In this document: piece after piece, positions 58,301 to 64,000 of the stretch
How the letters are laid out: each line of letters begins with the position of its first letter
Position numbering within the stretch: the first letter of the stretch is position 1
Assembly (NCBI RefSeq): GCF_023554555.1
Contig: NZ_JAMJWC010000001.1
Span: 1,054,001 to 1,118,000, forward strand
Length of the DNA: 64,000 nucleotides
DNA from: Sphingobacterium sp. lm-10
GTDB lineage: Bacteria; Bacteroidota; Bacteroidia; Sphingobacteriales; Sphingobacteriaceae
Direction of reading: 5' to 3'
Made by a program: the position numbers and the translations under genes
The notes under the pieces: generated by a model
Seen by the model: the letters and a program-made list of their open reading frames with translations, nothing else
Databases searched by the model: none
Told to the model about the DNA's origin: nothing

Positions 58301-58408
58301 GGTTTACTGTTCTCCACTATCATCACGTTATTCGCCTTACCTGCACTATACTATTTATCGGAACGTAAATGGGGCAAAGATTTCAATAAGAATGTTGCTG
58401 AAGATTAA
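55307..58408 (+). CDS. heavy-metal efflux RND pump (CzcA/CusA family)
   Basis: A 1033-residue inner-membrane pump of normal length. It starts MNKLIHISVQKRWVMVALF. The proton-relay helix carries SLGAIDFGIIVDGAIVMMET, the HAE3-type heavy-metal signature. PGLAAEEVEQQITIPVERALNG and QPMIDGVMDKISGAHSELVVK are typical of CzcA and CusA porter domains. It should export divalent (Zn, Co, Ni, Cd) or monovalent (Cu, Ag) cations; sequence alone does not decide which. It lies in an adaptor-pump-channel operon with a gap of 37 bases from the adaptor. Confidence 0.95.
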   Translation: MNKLIHISVQKRWVMVALFTLMAFFGYYSWQQLSIEAYPDIADVTSQVVTQIPGLAAEEVEQQITIPVERALNGLPGMHVMRSKSTFGLSIITIVFQDDVDDYWARMRIQERLNEIELPYNATPGLDPLTSPIGEIYRYIIETDGDQDLRELTDLQNFTIIPRIKQVSGVADVTNFGGITTQFQIEIDPRKLAQYDLPLSEIVETIESNNINAGGSVMPRGELGYVIRGIGLVKNLDDLGNIVVKSERGIPIFLHDIGELKYGTLERKGILGYTDRTRNYSESLEGIVLLLKGQNPSTVLRGIHIAVDELNNGELPAGVRIHTFMDRTDLVDTTLNTVSHTLLEGMGLVIIVLIVFLGSWRGALLVAVTIPLSLLIAFILMYFTDIPANLLSLGAIDFGIIVDGAIVMMETILKKREDHPQKELKEKSIAKKAVEVAKPIFFATIIIITAYLPLFAFERVENKLFTPMAFTVGYALFGALAVALLVIPGLAYVIYRKPQKIYHNKWLEKLTNAYYTRCSKIMNRPGVVFIPLIIILGTSALLTLKVGKDFLPPLDEGSLWLQVQLPPGISVEKSKELSDTLRARTMKYSEVTYIMVQAGRNDDGTDPWTASHFEVSIGIKPYKGWPKGKTKNMLIQELAKEYEGLPGFTVGFSQPMIDGVMDKISGAHSELVVKVYGDDFKETRRIAEEVMGTLKSVPGAVDLAIDQEPPLPQLQIHADRDKIAQYGLNVADVAELIEVAIGGKAVSQLFIGHKVYDIICRYNEESRNTPEKISNLMLTSKTGAKIPLSQVAKVRLSTGESTITREMNMRHLTVKLNVRNRDLQSLLSDAQTAIENSVKYDHENYHIKWGGQFENQNRAYARLSFIVPLALAIMFVLLYGAFGSFRQAGLLMSIVPLALFGGMLALHVRGMSLNVSSSVGFIALFGVAIQNGVIMISHINELRKKGYYLRNAVIEGAGHRFRPILMTATVAVLGLFPASLATGIGSDVQRPLATVIVYGLLFSTIITLFALPALYYLSERKWGKDFNKNVAED

Positions 58409-58418
58409 AATACTCGAT

Positions 58419-59708
58419 ATGAACAGATATATCAAATTGTTGCTGGTGTTCATGACACTACGTTTCGGACATACAGCAGCAGGACAGGAATTAGATTCGC
58501 TATATGTAAAAGAACCGATGGATTATTTAACTTTTCTTGGTATAGTAGGAAAAGAAAACATTGCTTACACAGCAGAACGTTTCAATATAAATATTGCACA
58601 AGCAGAAATTGAAACGGCAAAAATATTTCCCGATCCGGAATTGGAATTTGGATGGTTTGATAATGGAGAACGCAGAATGAGGATGGGCTATGGCTTTACT
58701 TCTGAGCTAACATGGATACTGGAATTGGGTGGAAAACGAAAAGCTCGAATAGATCTCGCCAGAAATCAGACACAACTCACACAGTATCAGCTAGAAGATT
58801 ATTTTAGAAACTTAAGAGCCGATGCAACACTCTCCTATCTTCTGGCCGTACAAAACAGAATGCTGCTAGAGGTGCAACGTAACTCATATCAGCAGCTAAA
58901 TCAGTTAGCAGTTTCAGATAGTATACGATACAATTTAGGAGCTATTTCTCAAGTAGATGCTCGACAGAGTAAGCTCGAAGCAGGCTCAATGCTGAATGAA
59001 ATATATAATGCAGAGGCTGCCTATAAAACATCCCTTGTGGGATTATCACTGTTATTAGGAGATAAAAAAAAGGACACATTAATTTACCCGACGGCAAATT
59101 TTTCTAGCTTCGATCGTACTTTTAGCCTACAGGATCTTTTGGTTACAGCGATTAATAGTCGGGCCGATCTAAAAGCAGCGCTACAAGATAAGCAGGTGTC
59201 GGCCAGTGCAATAAAACTTGCAAAAGCCAATAGAGCCATAGATCTTGGCCTTAAACTAGGAGTTAACTATGCTTCGGATGCTCGGAACATTATTGCTCCT
59301 ACTCCTTCATTCACCACTGTAATGGCTAGCATAGCAGTTCCTCTTAAATTTTCCAATAACAGACATGGTGAATTACGCGCAACACGTTATGCTAACATGC
59401 AGTCAGAATACATATATCGCCAAATCGAATTGGAAATAAAGACGGAGTTAACACAGGCGTATTATGCTTATCAATCTGTTGAGAAGCAGATCCGACAATT
59501 TGACAAAGGTCTGTTGACGGAAGCTAAAGCTATACTTGATGGAAAAGTTTATAGCTACCAAAGAGGAGAAACTTCTTTACTGGAAGTTTTGAATGCGCAA
59601 AGAACCTATAATGAAATACAACAGACGTATTATCAGACATTATACAATTATGCAGAAGCCTTAGTCGAATTGGAAAGAGCATCAGGTATATGGGACATTA
59701 ACTTCTAA
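58419..59708 (+). CDS. TolC-family outer-membrane channel (CzcC/CusC-like)
   Basis: The start is the ATG at 58419 (MNRYIKLLLVFMTLRFGHTA), 10 bases after the pump stop; it gives a proper signal peptide ending TAAGQ and about 429 residues. Two outer-membrane efflux repeats follow: helices around FNINIAQAEIETAKIFPDPELEFG and the second repeat with SALK-like helices ending YNYAEALVELERASGIWD, the usual TolC-family closure. It completes the tripartite metal exporter with the two genes before it. Confidence 0.9.
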   Translation: MNRYIKLLLVFMTLRFGHTAAGQELDSLYVKEPMDYLTFLGIVGKENIAYTAERFNINIAQAEIETAKIFPDPELEFGWFDNGERRMRMGYGFTSELTWILELGGKRKARIDLARNQTQLTQYQLEDYFRNLRADATLSYLLAVQNRMLLEVQRNSYQQLNQLAVSDSIRYNLGAISQVDARQSKLEAGSMLNEIYNAEAAYKTSLVGLSLLLGDKKKDTLIYPTANFSSFDRTFSLQDLLVTAINSRADLKAALQDKQVSASAIKLAKANRAIDLGLKLGVNYASDARNIIAPTPSFTTVMASIAVPLKFSNNRHGELRATRYANMQSEYIYRQIELEIKTELTQAYYAYQSVEKQIRQFDKGLLTEAKAILDGKVYSYQRGETSLLEVLNAQRTYNEIQQTYYQTLYNYAEALVELERASGIWDINF

Positions 59709-60002
59709 AAAAGCTGATAAAAATGATATTAATTATTTAATAAGCCTGACTACCTATTTTCTGTCGCGCTGTACGATATGAGAAAGAATACAACCATTAT
59801 CCACGAGATGATTCGTTACGATCTTCAAGTAATCTGATTATCAGATATACCTTTACAATATAAAAATGTGATTAAATATCAGCAACCTTAGCAGATCGCT
59901 AAATAAATCTACTCTTTATAAGTTTTTCAAACTATTTACGAATAATTTCATTGGAATGTTGATTATTTTCTAAATTCGGACTATTATATATACATCAAAA
60001 GT

Positions 60003-60380
60003 ATGCAAAAAGTCGTATTAATAACTGGTGCTGTTTTTGGTTTCTTAGCCATTGTTTTTGGCGCCTTCGGCGCACATGCATTGAAGAAAATTTTGTCGGA
60101 AGAGAAAGTAGCCTCTTTTGAAGTTGGTGTGCGTTATCAGATGTACAGTGCTATTACCCTACTGGTAATTGGTTTTGGATTAGACTTTGATTTGCGCGTG
60201 GCACGTTGGGCATTCTTTGGAATATTTTACGGAACGCTAGTCTTCTCGGGCAGTATTTACCTGCTTTCTTTTAAAGAATATTTAAAAGCTGATGGCCTAA
60301 AATTTCTCGGCCCGATCACCCCACTTGGCGGACTATTGCTATTGGTAGGCTGGGCTTGTATCTTATTAAGTATCTTATAA
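60003..60380 (+). CDS. DUF423 small membrane protein
   Basis: A 125-residue inner-membrane protein with four helices. The diagnostic AIVFGAFGAHALKKIL near the start, VRYQMYSAITLLVIGFG, and FLGPITPLGGLLLLVGWACI near the end define DUF423 (YgdD/TMEM256-like). Function unknown. It is convergent with mqnA, with a 16-base gap and no obvious terminator between. Confidence 0.93.
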   Translation: MQKVVLITGAVFGFLAIVFGAFGAHALKKILSEEKVASFEVGVRYQMYSAITLLVIGFGLDFDLRVARWAFFGIFYGTLVFSGSIYLLSFKEYLKADGLKFLGPITPLGGLLLLVGWACILLSIL

Positions 60381-60396
60381 AATACGGAGCGTTACC

Positions 60397-61122
60397 TTAT
60401 AAAGTCTGGTAGAGTTCGAGGTAACGGGCGATAGCCTGGCGTTTTTCGTCCGTAAGATTAAAATCTAGCTTCTTTAAAAGGTAATCGGCAAAATCAAAGT
60501 TTGGAAGATTCGGTAGCGTTGCAATGACTTGATCCATGTGTTCAATACCACTGGCTAATGCTTCATTAAAAACCTTTTCAAATGTATCTGGCAATGGCTT
60601 ATTGGCTGCCCAAACGGCAAAGGCGAATGGTAATCCGGTAAACTCTTTCCAACAGGCACCTAAATCATAGGCGTATGCATGAGCTTCTTTCTGGCCAAAA
60701 GTGCGGTCGCCAATAAGTACTTCAGCATCTGCCTGTCCGGCCAGTACCACGTCTATATCTTTTCGCCAAAAATACTTAAACAGTATTCGAGCTAGGCCAT
60801 TGGACGTTTTTGATTGCGGATCAAGGCGTAAAACATTTACCTCGGCAATGGGCACTTTCGAAAAAATAAAAACGGAATCTACCGCACCATCGCTTCCTAT
60901 ACAATAATCACCGATAATATGATAGTTCGGAATGTCGAGCAAAGCTTGAATTGGGATAATACCTAAATCTGCCTCATCACGGATTACCTTTTCCGCACAG
61001 GCACTTGGATAATCCATCAGTAATTCCGCGGTACTGCTTATGTCCGAGGATGCTTGTAATCCTTTTAGAAAAGGTAATGTATTCGTGTAGGTTGCGACCG
61101 CAATCCTTATATGATCAGGCAT
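60397..61122 (-). CDS. mqnA: chorismate dehydratase of the futalosine menaquinone pathway
   Basis: A 241-residue MqnA. IRIAVATYTNTLPFLKGL at the start, DEADLGIIPIQALLDIPNYHIIGDYCIGSDG and DPQSKTSNGLARILFKYF are family elements, and VLIGDRTF near the centre is typical. The enzyme converts chorismate to 3-enolpyruvylbenzoate, the first step of the futalosine route to menaquinone, which shows that this organism makes menaquinone by that path. It overlaps the histidine phosphatase gene by 8 bases. Confidence 0.93.
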   Translation of the reverse strand: MPDHIRIAVATYTNTLPFLKGLQASSDISSTAELLMDYPSACAEKVIRDEADLGIIPIQALLDIPNYHIIGDYCIGSDGAVDSVFIFSKVPIAEVNVLRLDPQSKTSNGLARILFKYFWRKDIDVVLAGQADAEVLIGDRTFGQKEAHAYAYDLGACWKEFTGLPFAFAVWAANKPLPDTFEKVFNEALASGIEHMDQVIATLPNLPNFDFADYLLKKLDFNLTDEKRQAIARYLELYQTL

Positions 61123-61762
61123 CTATGTCTAATTCGTCTAAATGTTGGGTATTGTAATGATCCACAATCGTGAATTTGCCTTCATGGTATTCTACAATAT
61201 ACAGCGCAGTATTGGTATGCGGAAAATCATCCATCTGGCAAACGGCTAATTGGGTAAGATGGCAAAGTAAAATTCTTAAGGCACGCCCGTGAAGACAAAC
61301 CAATACCAAATCCTCTTCTTTTTGATCAAGCATATGCTGGATCGCTTCCTGTTGACGCTTTACCAAAGCATTCGGTGATTCGCCATTTTCAACGGACACG
61401 TCCAATAGATTATTACGCCACTGATCCACCAAGTCTTTAAAACCTGCCATAATGGATTCGTCTTGCTCCTTGCCTTCATAGATTCCCCAGCTAATCTCGT
61501 CAAGACCAGCTAACTGTTCAGTCGGGATTCCATTTGCAGTAAAAGAAGCAACAGTCTCATGGGTACGCAGTAAAGTAGAAGTATACACCTTGTCGAAGGG
61601 AACTTCTTTATAGGCTTGAAAGAAAGCTTCAGCTTGCTTACGTCCGGTGGCATTCAGCGGCGAGTCTACACCCCTTCCTTGCACTATACCACGCAAATTG
61701 AGATCGGTCTGCCCGTGTCGTATGAAATAAAATGTCTTCTTCAATATTACTGATGGATTCAA
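61115..61762 (-). CDS. histidine phosphatase family protein, start disturbed by an IS30 remnant
   Basis: A phosphoglycerate-mutase-like phosphatase. The catalytic motif is FYFIRHGQTDLN (phospho-accepting His), with RGVDSPLNATGRKQAEAFF and LVCLHGRALRILL carrying the second His. No ATG opens the frame: candidate starts are TTG at 61762 and TTG at 61744 (LKKTFYFIRHG). The stop of the IS30-type transposase remnant (61761-61759) overlaps the far end. The original N-terminus may have been replaced when the IS landed. Its 3' end overlaps mqnA by 8 bases. Confidence 0.85.
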   Translation of the reverse strand: MNPSVILKKTFYFIRHGQTDLNLRGIVQGRGVDSPLNATGRKQAEAFFQAYKEVPFDKVYTSTLLRTHETVASFTANGIPTEQLAGLDEISWGIYEGKEQDESIMAGFKDLVDQWRNNLLDVSVENGESPNALVKRQQEAIQHMLDQKEEDLVLVCLHGRALRILLCHLTQLAVCQMDDFPHTNTALYIVEYHEGKFTIVDHYNTQHLDELDIDA

Positions 61763-62195
61763 GCCAAAAATGCAACACTAATGTTTTCGTTTAGTTTTTG
61801 AGCGAAAACTTCGTTGGGCGATCTAAAATCAAATCTTTTTCGAGGCCTGTTATTTAAAGTATTTATAACACTGTCAATTTCTGCTTGGATTATTGACTCA
61901 AAGTTACTCTTTTTTGTGAAATATTGCCTCACTAATCCATTTAGATTTTCGTTCGCTCCACGCTCCCAGCTGTGGTAGGGTTTGGCAAAGTAGTAGTCAA
62001 TTCCGAGCTTTTCTGCGAGTCGATGGTTAGCAAATTCCTTTTTTTGTTACCAAAGGTGATCGTATGTAACAACGGCTTCCATTGCTCCAAAAGATCGATG
62101 GCTTTTGTTTCTAGGCACGCAATCGCTTTTTATCCGACCAGATGTATTGATAGATGAATTCGTGCGAGACGGCTACAAGGCAGATCGAAATCTAA
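61759..62195 (-). pseudogene. IS30-family transposase remnant
   Basis: The C-terminal part reads EFANHRLAEKLGIDYYFAK, then PYHSWERGANENLNGLV, then NTLNNRPRKRFDF, a clear IS30 DDE end with the catalytic Glu in WERGANEN. Before it a frameshift in an A7 run (about 62038-62046) breaks the TITFGNKK segment. A further piece, VSHEFIYQYIWSDKK (about 62130-62175), is the HTH-proximal region, joined directly to the later part, so about 100 residues in the middle are deleted. The element is dead. Confidence 0.85.
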
Positions 62196-62215
62196 ACAAA
62201 AATATTTCTATCTAA

Positions 62216-62699
62216 TTGCCCGTAAAGAACTTCATGCAGCGAAAGAAAAACGTGGTCATCTTCGAGGCATCTGGAACAGGTAAAAGCCGCCTCTCACAGG
62301 CTCTGGGACATCAGGTCTGCATGGCAGGGATGAAGACCTTCTATGCTGTCACGGCACGGCTCCTCAAAAGACTTAAGCTCAGCAAAGTTGACGGAACCTA
62401 CATCAAGGAAATCGAAAAGCTCACCATCATAGAACCGCTGATCCTTCACGACTTTGGCCTACAGGCTTTTGATGGTTAGGATAGAGAAACGCTTACGGAT
62501 ATTATCGATGATCGGCACGGCAAAAGATTCACTATAATCTCTTCATATGTACCCGTATGCTTATGGCACGATATCATCATAGGGAGAAGGTACCATTGCA
62601 GATGCTATATTTGAAAGGATCGTCAACTCATCGCAGAAGATCGGCCTCAAGGGCGAATCACTTAGAAAAGGAATAATCAACAACTTTTTCACAATATAA
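62216..62699 (+). pseudogene. IS21-family istB ATPase remnant
   Basis: The AAA+ helper protein of IS21: Walker A EASGTGKSRLSQALGHQ, then KEIEKLTIIEPLILHDFGL (Walker B region), DIIDDRHGKRFTIISSYVP and, in another frame, GEGTIADAIFERIVNSSQ and LKGESLRK. The N-terminal about 90 residues are missing, an in-frame stop occurs at 62477-62479, and a frameshift at about 62580 splits the end. No istA gene is seen. It is inactive. Confidence 0.85.
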
Positions 62700-62829
62700 A
62701 AAACGAAAAACGCTCCAAAAAAGTGACTCGGAAACTTGCAAATTAATAGAGTATATGACAAAAACTGAAAAAAGAAAACTAACGATCTATTTTTCACTAA
62801 ACGAAATGTTTAAAATACTTATATTCCAT

Positions 62830-63421
62830 ATGTCAAAGTTTAATTTCCCACAATATGCCCTTAAAAGAATATTTGCTGACTCAAAGAGATTCAACTGTGT
62901 ACCCCAAGACGGGTATCCCTTGTCGCCAAGCAAAGTACAATCGAACAATTGCTACATGAAATCTCTAAGGCAATGAAGGTCATATACGTTCGCCGAACTA
63001 ATATCCAACGACTGAAAGCCAACTTCTAACGAGCATACTGTATGAAGTTTGTAACCTTGATAATAGGTCTTTTGTGCGGCACAGCATCCTTTAGTCGATA
63101 GACTATGTATATCTTCCTTACAGATCTTCGAGCGAGTACTAGGGGTAATTTTGCAGACTTCCAGTGGCATGCATGCTGGCCACGATAAACACATCTTCGA
63201 ATTCGTTGAAATACTCGGCAAGCTTCATCCGAAGCTGCTTCTGATAGAAGATCAATCTACGCTTCCTGCGGTTAAATACAGTTCGTTCAATTTTGGATTT
63301 TAAGTAAGCGCAAAGGCGATTTTAGAAAAGATTATTCTTGCTGTCCAAACCCATGAATTCAGCCGTCAGACTTAAGTTGATTACTTTCAGATCGCTTATT
63401 GCAGGACGCCTACGCTAAATG
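62830..63421 (-). pseudogene. IS982-family transposase remnant
   Basis: Pieces in order on the minus strand: RRPAISDLKVINLSLTAEF (about 63421-63365), NRRKRRLIFYQKQLRMKLAEYF, FEDVFIVASMHA then PLEVCKITPSTRSKICKED (frame change near 63170), AAQKTYYQGYKLHTVCSLE, and LLGDKGYPS. Stops interrupt the frame after NNLF and at LRDFM. These match Bacteroidota IS982 transposases. The start and the end of the element are missing, and it is inactive. Confidence 0.82.
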
Positions 63422-63609
63422 GTCAACTGCCGATTATATAAAAAATTATCATTTAAATTAACAATAATATTTATTAACTTGCTTTAGATTATTTATTCTA
63501 GATAGTTCCTTTATAAAAAAACAAATCTATTATCAGCAGAATAAAAAAATTTTTATTCTCTATATTTTCTAATGCACAATGAGTTGAAGTATTTTTTTAC
63601 GAAAAAAAA

Positions 63610-64000
63610 ATGATTATGATTAACCGAAAGACATCCGTATTACTTTTTTATCTCGTTGTCTCATTTCTCGGTATAGATATTACTTCTGCACAGCAGCGAA
63701 CTCTTAAGGGGAAAGTGTTAAATAAAAACAAGTTGCCTGTAGAATTTGTTCATGCTTTTTTGTTGAAAAATGACACAGTTTTTGTTGAGGGGATGGTTAC
63801 AGATAGTTTGGGTACTTTCTTGTTTAAAGCGGAAAAAGGTAACTACAAGTTGATCTTGGAACAATTCGGTGGCGAATATTTTAACCAGCATCTGGAACTT
63901 AGTCAGGATGTAGATATGGGAGAAATTGAAATTGACGAATCTGTAATGCTTGAAGGTGTAACAATAACTGTAAGGAAAAAGCTGATAGAGCAAAAAGTGG
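63610..64000 (+). CDS. outer-membrane beta-barrel receptor, N-terminal part
   Basis: ATG at 63610 (a second at 63616); the frame is open to the window edge, about 130 residues. A signal peptide (LLFYLVVSFLGIDITSAQQ) is followed by a carboxypeptidase-regulatory-like domain (LKGKVLNKNKLPVEFVHAFL, then DSLGTFLFKAEKGNYKLIL) and a segment LEGVTITVRKKLIEQKV that looks like the start of a TonB-dependent plug region. This layout fits the outer-membrane beta-barrel family receptors of Bacteroidota. The rest lies outside. Confidence 0.82.
   Translation, partial: MIMINRKTSVLLFYLVVSFLGIDITSAQQRTLKGKVLNKNKLPVEFVHAFLLKNDTVFVEGMVTDSLGTFLFKAEKGNYKLILEQFGGEYFNQHLELSQDVDMGEIEIDESVMLEGVTITVRKKLIEQKV

Noticed and set aside
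58266..58418. Extended start of the TolC-family gene
   Set aside because: It would lie inside the RND pump gene and bury the signal peptide; the ATG at 58419 gives a normal leader.

Overview
The window comes from a Bacteroidota chromosome, most likely Sphingobacteriaceae (Sphingobacterium or a close relative). The evidence is two sigma/FecR/SusC/SusD outer-membrane uptake loci, an Oar-like receptor, fimbrillin-type lipoproteins, DUF4296, promoters of the TTTG-N19-TAnnTTTG type, and a tmRNA tag ending in NYALAA. Genus is an inference; family-level features are read directly.

Layout. 1-1047: N-terminal part of a CPA2 Na+/H+ antiporter and a small lipoprotein. 1.3-8.4 kb: first ECF sigma / FecR / SusC (with STN domain) / SusD operon, read right to left. 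8.6-9.7 kb: secreted Ntn hydrolase of the choloylglycine hydrolase family. 9.7-17.9 kb: AT-rich accessory stretch with two convergent fimbrillin-type lipoprotein genes, each preceded by a related tiny gene (10351 and a 58-residue one at 14619-14795), then a MACPF lipoprotein, then degenerate tandem copies of the ssrA 3' end. 17.9-20.5 kb: ssrA (tmRNA, minus), a CDF metal exporter, a GH25 lysozyme and tRNA-Ser(UGA) (plus). 20.5-28.4 kb: second sigma / FecR / SusC / SusD operon ending in a purple-acid-type phosphatase; it is bracketed by direct repeats of the tRNA-Ser 3' end plus terminator (20478-20537 and 28334-28393, 57 of 60 bases identical).

28.5-61.8 kb is mostly housekeeping: thioredoxin-fold protein, YbiT-like ABC-F, GtrA, SDR, Oar-like receptor, mutS2 with DUF4296, a four-gene operon (YggS, DUF3298, aspartate kinase, THUMP-like methyltransferase), LLM oxidoreductase, sirtuin, the run pdxH-nuoC-nuoD-ispE-DUF2892, YqgE, PQQ-type sugar dehydrogenase, a CzcBAC-type heavy-metal RND efflux operon, DUF423, MqnA and a histidine phosphatase. 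61.7-63.4 kb is a graveyard of broken IS30, IS21 (istB) and IS982 pieces. The window ends inside an outer-membrane beta-barrel receptor gene.

Most unusual points: (1) the small-peptide plus fimbrillin gene pairs; (2) tandem 131-138 bp repeats behind both ssrA and tRNA-Ser, built the same way (T-arm split in its loop by a GC-rich insert, followed by acceptor strand and terminator); (3) the phosphatase-linked SusCD islet bracketed by tRNA-Ser tail repeats, with no integrase in it; (4) a MACPF lipoprotein with three C-terminal aromatic repeats.
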